A DNA stretch of 64,000 bases from Chaunax sp. Z400 (Eukaryota > Chordata > Actinopteri > Lophiiformes > Chaunacidae): contig CM075187.1 in NCBI GenBank assembly GCA_037577475.1, positions 24,272,810 through 24,336,809 of the forward strand, given 5' to 3'. The position numbers were made by a program, and so were the translations under genes. The notes under the pieces are model-generated. The model searched no databases. It had not been told where the DNA came from and worked only from the letters and a program-made list of their open reading frames with translations. Numbering within the stretch: position 1 is the stretch's first letter; every line of letters begins with the position of its first letter. This document shows positions 38,493 to 47,690 of the stretch, piece by piece.

Positions 38493-39201
38493 TTAAAGGT
38501 ATACTTCACTCAGTATTTTCCTGCTCAAGGCGTGTGAAGAATTTTGAAAGTAACCACGATATTTTTATTCAGTAGGACGAATGCTATTCTACAGCCTGAT
38601 ATAACGGTCATATTTTTAGCACTGTGGAATACAGAGAACAATTTCGATTTTAAGCCAGTGAAGGGCGAAAAATATGAAGTAAACAATGCGCCATTTTGAA
38701 ATTCTGTGATTTAACGCCGACATATGTCTTCCCCAAGGGCTTCCCCAGATTTCCAGGCATGCAAGGCACAACGGGCATGCGCAGCAGTTTTAAATCTGCG
38801 ATCAAATGGAGAACATGGAGAAGAGAAAGCGTGGACGACGTAAAATAATAGATAGTGCGAAGAAAAGGCGTCGAGTAGCTGACGAAAAGAAACGGAGAGC
38901 AAAACTGGTAAATACTGGAGAGCAGAAGGATCGATGAGAGCTTCTGAAATAGAAATCTGGACACGCACGCCTGGCTTGCACACGAGCATAAGCAACGGGA
39001 AGCTGCAGGGAAATGGGGGTCAGGTAGGAAATCCAAAACAAATCTACCCATGGAATTCCCTTTCGTTAGGCATGTTTTCGTTTGAATTATGCATTGAAAC
39101 TTGACCAAATAATAAAATGATATATATTAATTGATATGCCGCATTTTGGGTGGAATGCATTTTGTGCGCCTAGGTTGTTAGTTTAGTGAGTATACCTTTA
39201 A
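38493..39201 (+). mobile_element. TTAA-flanked inverted-repeat DNA transposon with a small basic ORF
   Basis: Left end: TTAA at 38493-38496, then AGGTATACTTCACTC. Right end: GTGAGTATACCT, then TTAA at 39198-39201. The ends are inverted repeats (AGGTATAC-TCACT, about 13 of 14 with one indel) inside an exact TTAA duplication, the hallmark of piggyBac/Kolobok-type insertion. The element is 701 bp between duplications. Inside, on the plus strand, a 43-codon frame (38806-38937) starts ATG and is very basic (18 Lys/Arg); it contains the run KKRRVADEKKRRAKL and stops at TGA. Downstream words in other frames suggest the eroded remains of a longer transposon protein. No catalytic domain is visible, so it is non-autonomous. 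Minus-strand frames up to 152 codons here (38650-39108) are shadows. Confidence 0.7.
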
Positions 39202-40059
39202 GCAGCTGATGGGATTTTGGTGCAAACAATTCTGAAAATATGAATTCAAGATCATATAAATCCATCATTTCATTTCATCAGTCAGGTTTTTTCCCTAATC
39301 ATAACAGAAAACAACAATTAATAGGTCACTAAACATGTCCAGTGAAACTTGAAATGTTTTAAAGATAGTCTTTTAAGTTGTGTTATTGGCTCATAAAGGC
39401 ATGTGAAGCAGCATTCACTGCAGCTATTTACTCACTAACAAGAGGACACGCCTAAGGAGTCAATATCTTCTTTGACTAGTAAAGATTATTCATATTAATG
39501 ACAGTTTCCTAATACACAGAATAATCAAATGATATGGTGATCCTAACCCTTGTTTCTCCCACACTGCATATAATCAATTACAAAGATCATGAAGTATGGA
39601 TATGTTAAGGATTATATGAGCCTGTATGGGAAAAAAAGAGCAATTATCGCCATGAAAACAATACCACTAAAGCCTTTCAGTAAATAGTCCACAATACACT
39701 GTGAACTCCATAACCTAGATGCTATAATTCATAGTTCATGCAGGAGTTGCATAACAAGTTCCAAGGTATGTCAGCATGCAATTTAAAGTTGAATCTCAGC
39801 GGAATTTTGAATTAGACCAATATTTCACAGAAACAGAATTATGAATTATAGGCAGGGTAAACTTCCAGTAGTTAGTTAGAGCAGATTACCCAGGGTCACT
39901 GAAAGGTAGGGTCTGGATATAAGACAAATGTCTGTGAGAAGAGCATTACCATACATTTGAATGTGATTATACAAACACAATAAATAATAATAAGGGGAAA
40001 TACATATTTTTAACAACTCCTTCATGTTTAAGTTAACTTTCTTATAAGCCAAAAGTTTT
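39202..40059. other. Non-genic stretch, nothing recognised
   Basis: AT-rich sequence without genes, repeats or notable motifs that I can name. Confidence 0.55.
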
Positions 40060-41335
40060 GGGGGGTGATATATTCATGGCCTAAGGTAGAAGGACTCAAT
40101 TCATGAAAACCAAGCACATTTATTTTTCAAACTAGTCCCCTCCTACATTTACACACTTCCTGTGCGTTTCCACTATGTGGTACCAGATCTACACTACTAC
40201 TTTATTGGTTTTCCACCAGATAAAAGTACCTGGTACTTGGTACTTTTTTGGTATCACCTCAATTGATGTTGCAAAAAAAGCTGAGCAGGTAATAAAAGGT
40301 CATGTGAGAGAGAAATCGTCACTGTATCATGAATGCTCGGCGCGCACGGAATATCCTGCACAACACAAACCATGCCGGCCATTTTTAAAATGCCAAGTTC
40401 CTTTAGCGGCTGCTATATAGAGGAGGAGCAGGCGTTCCTGTCCTGTCTGCTGATGAAAGGATCGCAAGAGGTGGACGAGTGGTGCCGCGCTGAAGATCAC
40501 GCCATCGCAACGCTATGTCGTCCAGCTACACTGAGGCGGTACTATCCTGTAATGGAAAACAACCTGATACCAAAGCTGTGTCGAGTCGAGTCGAGTCAAG
40601 TCGGTACAACATAGTGGAAACCAGTCATGGAACGAATGATCCCTTCTTTGTAGATGTTATTCAAAGCAGTTTGGACTTCCAGCTGTCCATAAAAGAGCAT
40701 CACTGACAAAACGACAACCACTGAGCTCCTTCTTCATCTTGGACAAGAGGTAGTCTGAGTGAGCAGGAGTTGGATGAGTTCACATCTGCATTCCTGGTTG
40801 GAGCCATTGATACTGTGGACTTGTGGGCTGGAGCATAATCGTGATGGAAGAAAACTCTTGTCAGCTTCCCATGCCAAGTCTACTTGATTTTCTCCCATAG
40901 CTGTCTCGGAGATTAGAGTACTAGGCCCCTGCAATAGTGTAACCCTTTTTCCAGGAAGTCCATCGGCAGCACTCTCTTTGTATCCCAGAAAATGAAGGCC
41001 ATTACCTCGCATGTGGATCTCATCGATTAGTTTTTTTTTTGGGAGCCCAACATTCTCTGTGTCTTCAAGGTTTCAATTTGTCTTTTGTCTCTCATTGGAG
41101 AAGTTGAAGGCAGGCCTCACCATGTTTGTGAAGTGCTGGAAAAATCTTGCTGTATCCTCCTCAAAAATGGCAAGATAATTCCCTGATATGCTGTACTGAA
41201 TCTGCTTCTCATCAGGCCCCATGAGTTCCAGGACCCAGCAAGCTGACACCTTGGTCATTTGGAGTTCGCTGGGGATTACTGCATGGACACGTTAGGGGAA
41301 TACCCAGCTCTGTGGCAATGTATCATTGTGTTATT
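40060..41335 (-). mobile_element. Mariner-family transposase pseudogene, interrupted
   Basis: Conceptual minus-strand reading, across frameshifts and stops, recovers mariner transposase in order: IATELGI from the helix-turn-helix region (about 41330), MTKVSACWV (about 41255, for the usual MTKVSARWV), FWDTKR (about 40990), the second catalytic Asp block HHDYAPAHKS (complement of about 40817-40846), SDYLLSKMKKELSG (about 40740) and IYKEGI (about 40650). The region around the first catalytic Asp is degraded (the expected Asp-Glu is absent), and at least two stops and two frameshifts lie between, so it is dead. The C-terminal part appears to continue below 40166, on the far side of the inserted element at 40166-40621. 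Terminal inverted repeats were not located; the ends are approximate. Confidence 0.8.
40166..40621. mobile_element. 456-bp inverted-repeat element (MITE) inserted in the mariner
   Basis: The ends GTTTCCACTATGTGGTACC (40166-40184) and GGTACAACATAGTGGAAAC (40603-40621) are inverted repeats matching at 18 of 19 bases. Sub-terminal sequence is GGTACC-rich on the left ('acctggtacttggtactttt') and has a TCGAG pentamer run on the right (40581-40600), as in a teleost MITE family I recognise by wording. A 93-codon frame at 40333-40614 lies inside but has no known domain. No convincing target duplication is visible. Its position within the mariner reading shows that it inserted after the mariner. Confidence 0.75.
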
Positions 41336-41522
41336 TGTCAAGATTATGTCATATATCTTGTCTCCTGTGTGGTAACAAGAGGTGTATAACTCATCTCCTT
41401 AGGCCACAAACCTATCAATAACGCCTCATATACGTAATACTGTCTTGAAAAAGTTAAATTTAACTTATACTTCACTCCTGGCTGGTGCTATTATTGCAGA
41501 CTGCATGTTATTTGTACTCCGA
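41336..41522. other. Spacer between mobile elements
   Basis: About 190 bp of AT-rich sequence with nothing recognisable. Confidence 0.5.
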
Positions 41523-42058
41523 CGCTGAAAAAAATGATTCTGACCCCTTGTAAATGCTGCATGTTTTTAATCTAGTTTAGTTTAATAGATTTTAACGGGT
41601 TGAATTTGCTTATTATTTATTAATTGATTAAATGCACTGTCTATGATTAAAACTAATTAATTCCACTCAAGTAAAGGTTAATAGAAAAAAATATGTTCAA
41701 TGATTAATTCCCACAGTCTGTACTGTCTGCGCATGTGCAGACACTTTCTGCTGAAGGCGGTAGGTTTTTTACAAGAAGGTTCTGGGTTTGAATCCTGCCC
41801 TGGGACCTTTCTGTGTGGAGTTTACGTGCTCTCCCTATGTCTTTGTGGGTTCCCCTGTATGCTCCAGCTTCTTCCCACAGTCCACAAACATGTAATATGG
41901 TGAATTGGTGACTCTAAATTTAGCTAATATTATTATAGATATAGTTTAAAATGACTAATAAATAATAAGCACATTCAATTTAAAAACAGTTAACTCGATT
42001 TTAAAAAATGTATCTGGATCTAGATAAAAGTAAATTCAACAAAGCATTTTCTTCAGTG
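41523..42058. mobile_element. Inverted-repeat element (MITE) with internal AT-rich arms
   Basis: The left end CGCTGAAAAAAATG (41523-41536) and the complement of the right end, CACTGAAGAAAATG (42045-42058), agree at 12 of 14 bases. The arms are AT-rich with GTTGAA/TTCAAC-type words, as in a common fish MITE. The centre holds a different repeat at 41757-41920, so the present length is inflated. No target duplication is evident. Confidence 0.5.
41757..41920 (+). repeat. Teleost dispersed repeat, plus orientation, nested
   Basis: ACAAGAAGGTTCTGGGTTTG, then 'aatcctgccctgggaccttt', 'ctgtgtggagtttacgtgct', 'ctccctatgtctttgtgggt', 'cttcccacagtccacaaaca' and 'gaattggtgactctaaattt'. This is the plus-strand copy of the repeat at 7850-8072, better preserved on this side and truncated after 'gactctaaat'. 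The open frame at 41700-41903 is a shadow of it. Confidence 0.7.
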
Positions 42059-43134
42059 TGCCTGTCGTCTATACTTGCCACCATAAGCATGTATTTACAA
42101 CATCACAACAAAGTACGTGGGACCGAATCGAAATAGGCCACAGTGCCCAAGTTCAATGGAGTGATGGAACATGTCACCAATGCAGCGGTGTAGCTCCTCA
42201 GTAGTTTTTGAAGAGAGATGACTACACAGAAAGTACTTTTAGGAATTTCTAAACAAGAACAAATAGAATCTACAGACGCATCAGTGCTGTTCTAGCCTTG
42301 GGCCATCTGGTTTGAGCCAGGTAGAAACACTTGCGGCAGGGAGCAGGCAGAGGATCCCTCGGATGTATTTGTACCAAATAAGAGGTTGAGCCCTTGAAAC
42401 ACAGTGTACGCTCTGATGCTGATTACAGTGAGCTCGCATACCAGATGGGAAGCACACATGTTGCACTGCATACAGCAGGTTTGTTTGGTACCTCACTCAC
42501 AGCAGTGGAATGCAGCTTGTAACATGTGCTTTTTCCTTCCGCTGAGCCTCCAAATGACAGTGTCTCGCACAACAACACAGAGAGGGAACCAAAGGTTTGC
42601 TGCTTCTTGGTATGTTGCTCAATACGGCTAAATAATTATAAGAATCAAATCCACCCCCGTGTGCTGTTTCTGTGTGTGTACTTACTTAAAGGTATGTATG
42701 TGGTGAACTGGTTGAAAGGCTTATCTTAACACATGTACATGTGTATGTTCAGTCTACAGGTGTTCCTGTTTAGACTATGCCTTACAGACACATGTTAATA
42801 TACGTTTAATTACATGCTATTTACATTCTGTTATATTATATCCTTAGCTATCTGGTGAGAGCTGTGTAATTGGTGTGGTAGAAAACGTCTGGGATGTGTA
42901 TATAAGAAGTAAATATGCCAATACACAGCCAATTAATGATTGATCAAGCCTAGGGTTGCAACTATTGATTCCTTATCAGGTATTTTTTTTTTTTTAGTTC
43001 ATATGAGTTCATAGTTTTCTTGTAATTCCCTGTTTAGTGTCTTAGAACTATGTCATTTGGCACTAAGCAAACTTCAAATGCAGACAAAGGTCTACCACCT
43101 TACGAGCAGTTGTTGATTTTCAGAGGAATTTTCT
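42059..43134. other. Non-genic stretch
   Basis: No gene supported. 42105-42240 contains 'gcagcggtgtagctcctcag', possibly part of another fish repeat, but I cannot assign it. A T-rich run lies near 42985. Confidence 0.5.
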
Positions 43135-43420
43135 TAAAGGAATAGTTCTTTCATGAGGAGGGTTAGATGATACCACTTTCATGTTGAATATGAGGCGGGA
43201 GCCAGCAGCTGGTTAGCTTATGTTAGCATAATGACTGGAACAAGGGATAAACTGTGCCTGGAGGTTGGTGTAGCAAGGCACACAACAAATAGGCACACAA
43301 AATTCCGGTTAAACCACAACATGGTCATTTTATACAAAGGCTTGTGTATGGATTAAGCAAACCCGTTAGAGAGCTTTATAAGTTCCTGGAGGCAGGAGAT
43401 ATAAAGTTATTTTCACCACG
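43135..43420 (+). repeat. Copy of the 'gttagcttagcataa' teleost repeat
   Basis: AAAGGAATAGTTCTTTCATG, then 'gggttagatgataccacttt', 'catgttgaatatgaggcggg' and 'agccagcagctggttagctt', then 'gttagcataatgactggaac'. Same family as 34187-34262 plus 35044-35215, but this copy is continuous across the junction that is split there. The right boundary is approximate. Confidence 0.6.
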
Positions 43421-43607
43421 GGTTCTTTCTTGTTTGTCAAGTAAAAATGTTGGCATGCATATTTCCTGTGCTTTGTACAGTAACCCAGCATAATTTTAAC
43501 GGGCCTTGGCATTAGAGTAACAGGACCTCAAAAATAAACTTTTTCCCTAACATATGTATAGTATCTCTAGATAATGTCCCAGTTGTCAGTAATATGGCAT
43601 AGAGGAT
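43421..43607. other. Spacer
   Basis: Nothing recognisable between the preceding repeat and the hAT-like element. Confidence 0.5.
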
Positions 43608-44174
43608 GTCATAACCAGGGGCTTATCTAAGATTTTTCTAACTCAGGGGCCACAAATGGGCCACATTCTACACACACAGGGGCCAAAATATGTCCAACAT
43701 CCATGCACGTTTCTTTATTCAATAAGATCTATACATTCCTTGGTTGCCATTGGCTCTATAACTTTGGGAAAAAGACACACATAATTAGATATATTTTACC
43801 AATTGTTCCGTGTTTAAGCACATTGTGTATGTCAAAAATGCTTAGGAAATGAAAGTTCTTAATTTACATATTTATTGATTTTTAATCCGGGATGCAGAAA
43901 ACATCATAAATAAGACACTTTTTTTTTTTTTACCAAATATGTAACACGTGAATTTAAAACAGGTGATGTTCATAATTACAGCATATAGAACAGTTTAGAA
44001 CAGAAAATCTGACAGTTAGCTTAGCCACTGAGGTGAGGGCATCTTTGAATGTTATGTTTACAAACAAGGACAGATCCTACTTATGACTTTAAGCAAAATC
44101 CAGACATAATACATTCTTTTCCTCTCAAACTAGAACAATTGTGCATTTTTTTATGACTGGAACTGAAACACCTT

Positions 44175-44216
44175 TTTATACATTATAATTTATACATTAT
44201 AATTTATACATTATCA
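44175..44216. repeat. 14-bp tandem repeat, three copies
   Basis: Unit TTTATACATTATAA repeated head to tail at 44175, 44189 and 44203; the third copy differs near its end. Confidence 0.9.
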
Positions 44217-44798
44217 TTAATGGCATGCTGAATTGAAGCCAGGACTCACTTCCATCATACTTTTTCAGACATTAATTTAATTTACAAAGCGATGGTTGTG
44301 GCATGACTGAAACATTATTTCACAAATAAGAAGTCTTTCAGATGGTGAGCTAGAGTGTGAACTGTATGTGAGAACCATTGACCGTAATGAACTGAAACAT
44401 TAGCCAACAACATTAGCTGGAGTAGCTACCTGGTCATAACTACCTAACTTCAGTGACAGCAGCGAGTAAACACTCTTTCACATGTTAACACAAACTAATG
44501 TGGGGGATGGGAAGTCTGCACGCTTCTGCAGAACTCCCTGCAGGTGCAGTCTCATGCCACGTTCAAGTCACATCGGAATTACGAGATCTAACTTGTAAAT
44601 AAGATTCTCAACATCCAAGTTGTATCATAAGTCATAAACATGGAAATCCTTCCCATTGTAAGCTTTCCTCCTACATGACGTAAACACAGCATCACTATAG
44701 TTACAAGACGTGTTTGAGGCACCACAAAAAATAAATAAACAAATAAATAATAAAAGAGAAAAGAAAATACAAGTGACAGGACAGGGGCACTTCAGTGG

Positions 44799-45249
44799 CC
44801 AATCAGATTCCTTTCTTTCAAAGTTCTTTTTATTGAATTTCACAGCTTACAAAAACATGATTCCACCCCACATCGAACTTCCCCTACCTCCTGCTGTCAC
44901 TTAGCTGGTTAAACTTGCTCCACCTATGACAACAGAATATGCTCATGAATTGAGTGTGCATAATAGAAGACCATGGTTATGTAAGGCATTTCATAACATA
45001 AAATGAAATCAAAAAGTAAAATACATCTGAAATTTAAGGAAAGGTTCAGCAGAAGCATCACATCCAGGCCAGAGATGCAAGGAACCGTCTAGGTATATGT
45101 CTAAAGCCAACAACTCTGAACAGTGACATAAGGGGGTCTGTAACTGTCAATACTGTAGATAGAGATTCGAAAGTAGCTTTCCAAAACCCCTAATTTGCGG
45201 CATTGCCAGAACATGTGAATCAGTGTTGCATCTGCACCAATCAGATTTC
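44799..45249 (-). mobile_element. 5'-truncated L1-type LINE with target duplication, nested in the hAT element
   Basis: CCAATCAGATTCC (44799-44811) and CCAATCAGATTTC (45237-45249) are a 12-of-13 target-site duplication. Between them, on the minus strand, the first codons read ADATLIHMFWQCRKLG, matching the conserved H-M-F-W-x-C block near the C-terminus of L1-type ORF2. The frame runs to a TAG about 40 codons later. A T-rich 3' untranslated region follows and ends with AATAAA and 'aagaactttgaaagaaa' at the duplication. The insert is 425 bp, so over 90% of a full element is missing, the usual result of incomplete reverse transcription. It must be younger than the hAT copy it sits in. Confidence 0.75.
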
Positions 45250-45302
45250 AGCTTGGACCAGTGCCCCTCTGGTCCCGCCCCTGGATCCGCTATGATCATA
45301 AC

Positions 45303-47458
45303 ATGTAGGAAAATTATAGGGGTTGGAGAGGGTGGGCCATGTTGTAATTTTTGCTCAAGGGATGGTGATATACATCTTTGGAGAGAGTCTTTTTTTATAT
45401 TCTAGAATCAAATATTTTTCCCAATCTTTCCTTGTGACATTTATGATATTAAACATTCCCCTTAAAGTCTATTAGATGAATGGAAATAGAACAGAAATAG
45501 AGCCCTTGTTTTTATGTGGCTTTAAAAAAGTTAAGATGCTGTGTGGTACATAAATAAATAAAATGTGATAATTCACAATTCCTTTTTGACATATACTCAA
45601 TTGAAAGCAGTACAAAGACACTATATTTAATATTCTACCTCAACAAATTCATTAATTTTTGTAAATATACAGTAAACTTATTTCTGAATTTGATGCCAGC
45701 TGCATGTTTCAAACAAGTTGGTCAACACAAAAGACTTGGGTAATGTGTGATGCTAAAGAAACACCTGATATGACCACTCCACAGGTAAAGAGGTTTATTT
45801 GTCACAGGTGACAGTATCATGAGTGAATGAAAGGGGAATCCTGGAAAAGGCTCAGTCATTCAAAAAGGATGAGGCGAGGCTCACACCCTTGTGAAACTCA
45901 TGACTGTATAAAGGATAACTCAACAGACGCTCTGGAACACTTTGTATGTCAATAACCACCTTTTGATTACATTTTCATTTACGTCTATCTTCTGAACCTC
46001 TTGCTGTATGTCTTTAATAAACTGAGGGAGCATGGCAAACAGGGGACTGTTTCGTAACAGAAATGAGGATTTGAGACAATTTACAGTCCCTTCTTGAAGT
46101 TTGCGGGTGTCTGGATGATGTCAGGGTCATGAAGCAGACTCAACTCTCGCTGTGCTGACAGCATGAGGCCTTGTCTGATAACACAAGCCTGCCGCTCGCC
46201 TGGGCGGCCCTGTACAGCTCCCCTGACACCTGCTGCAGGGGAGGGTGTCAAAAGCCACATAGATATAATCTGTCCAACACTTCCTGTTGTAAACGCAGAC
46301 ATGCACCCACCTGAGCTGTGTTTATGAGTTGTGAAAACAATACAGTGGATTTATATTCAATCAATGTGGCTTTGAAACTGGGTCCTTCAAAATAAAATAA
46401 AACATAATACATTTTAATTATGAATCCAAAATGATCACTTTCGGTTCAGCACGCTAACCGTCATCATTTATCCTTGTTTGTCTTGCAGGAGCTTCGCATT
46501 TCAGAGTTTCCTTTACCAAGCTGTCGCTATCAGTGCTTCATCTCGAAAGACTACCTGTCAAAAGTCTCGATTTCATCCATGACCGGCTTTGTCAGCTCGC
46601 AGCTAGAAGACAGATTAATCTACTGTTTATTTAGCTTGCCAGGACAATCTGTCTCCAGCTCAGCGGAGTGAAATTGGATCGTTTCTTCCATACATACCAG
46701 TAATGTCACACTGAATCTTACTTGTCAGGCGCCTTTGTGTCCAGTTTCATTCATTCAGAGTGACTAGTGACTAGTAGAAGGAGCTTCAACACCTTGTTTA
46801 GCAACATTACAAGCAGACAAGCAGGTCGAGGGTCAAAGGCATGTGATACTGATGAATGGAAGGAACACTGATAGGAATATTTAGCAACAGAATAGAAAAA
46901 TATTACAAGAAATATCTTTCCTGGTTGCTCCTCTTTGCCACTTTCCTTTCTTTACCCAGGTGGCGGATCTACTTCAAAATGTTGTTGCTAACTTAACCAA
47001 CTTGATTACAATTTGACAGCAAACCCTTTTATAGAATTCTTAACATCCTAAATATAACATGTCCTTCATCCCATCTTTAGATCCAATTCAAATGTTGTAC
47101 TTTCATACTTTCATTAAGATTATGTCACCTTTATTTGCTATGTCATTTAAGATACACACCAATTTTACACTTGAAGATCAATGTACTCTGAACTGATCTG
47201 ATGATGTCATTTGGGAGACTTCAGTTCTAAGAAGAATCTTTCTATACTCGGCTGTGGAGTGTGAAAGATGTTTATCAAGCGAACTGTTTTCAATAACAAC
47301 CCCACTGAGGTACATTATGGGAAATGTAGGATGCGTTGTTTTTTTTTAAGTTTGACCAATACTAGTGAATAAAGGTTTGTAATCTTAGCCTCTGCTACTT
47401 TGATTTGACTATTCCTTTTTCAGTCTGTCCCCCAGCTTTAAGAAAGTGCAATATTAAA
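45303..47458. other. Non-genic stretch with one exon-like segment
   Basis: No gene supported. 46441-46671 contains a good splice-acceptor-like tract (TTATCCTTGTTTGTCTTGCAG) followed by a 60-codon open frame starting at 46489 and ending TGA at 46671. The product is unfamiliar and no donor or upstream exon is known, so it is described as a finding rather than a gene. 46081-46302 is a GC-richer non-repetitive block. Confidence 0.5.
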
Positions 47459-47690
47459 TCCCTGCCGTACTTTTTAAAAAATGTTTTATTATCAGTTTTT
47501 CAGTTTTATATTCAAAACAAACATAAACCTAAAACAGCAACAAAAACAAACCAAAAACTAAATAAAAAAACAAACAAAGAAAAAAAAACCTTGCCAGATA
47601 CCTTGGTAAATAAATGGTTCACAGCAGTTTTCAGGACATTACAGTCAAGCATTTAAAAAAAACAAAAACTTTTTTCCCTGCCGTACTTTT
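47459..47690 (-). mobile_element. Short LINE-like retro-insertion with 16-bp target duplication
   Basis: TCCCTGCCGTACTTTT occurs exactly at 47459-47474 and again at 47675-47690. The 200 bp between are A-rich on the plus strand; read on the minus strand they go from 'aatgcttgactgtaatgtcc' and 'ggtatctggcaaggtttttt' through a T-rich region to GATAATAAAACATTTTTTAA, i.e. a polyadenylation-like signal next to the duplication. This is the signature of target-primed retro-insertion of a severely truncated LINE in minus orientation. The family is not identified; a pol III or processed-transcript origin is possible. Confidence 0.55.

Larger units (their letters stand above)
43608..45302 (+). mobile_element. 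Non-autonomous hAT-like element with 8-bp target duplication
   Basis: The element proper spans 43616-45294. It is flanked by GTCATAAC (43608-43615) and ATCATAAC (45295-45302), an 8-bp target duplication with one mismatch, the size typical of hAT. The left end CAGGGGCTTATCTAAGA and the complement of the right end, CATAGCGGATCCAG, are loosely inverted, sharing the GC-NN-ATC block; 'aactcaggggccacaaatgg' and 'gtgcccctctggtcccgccc' are familiar sub-terminal words of a fish hAT family. No transposase frame survives. The 1679 bp include a nested LINE (44799-45249) and a 14-bp tandem repeat. An unclassified patch at about 44545-44720 ('cacatcggaattacgagatc') may be another insert. Confidence 0.65.

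Noticed and set aside
38650..39108. 152-codon minus-strand open frame
   Set aside because: Lies wholly inside the TTAA-flanked element, antisense to its basic open frame, and is a shadow of it.
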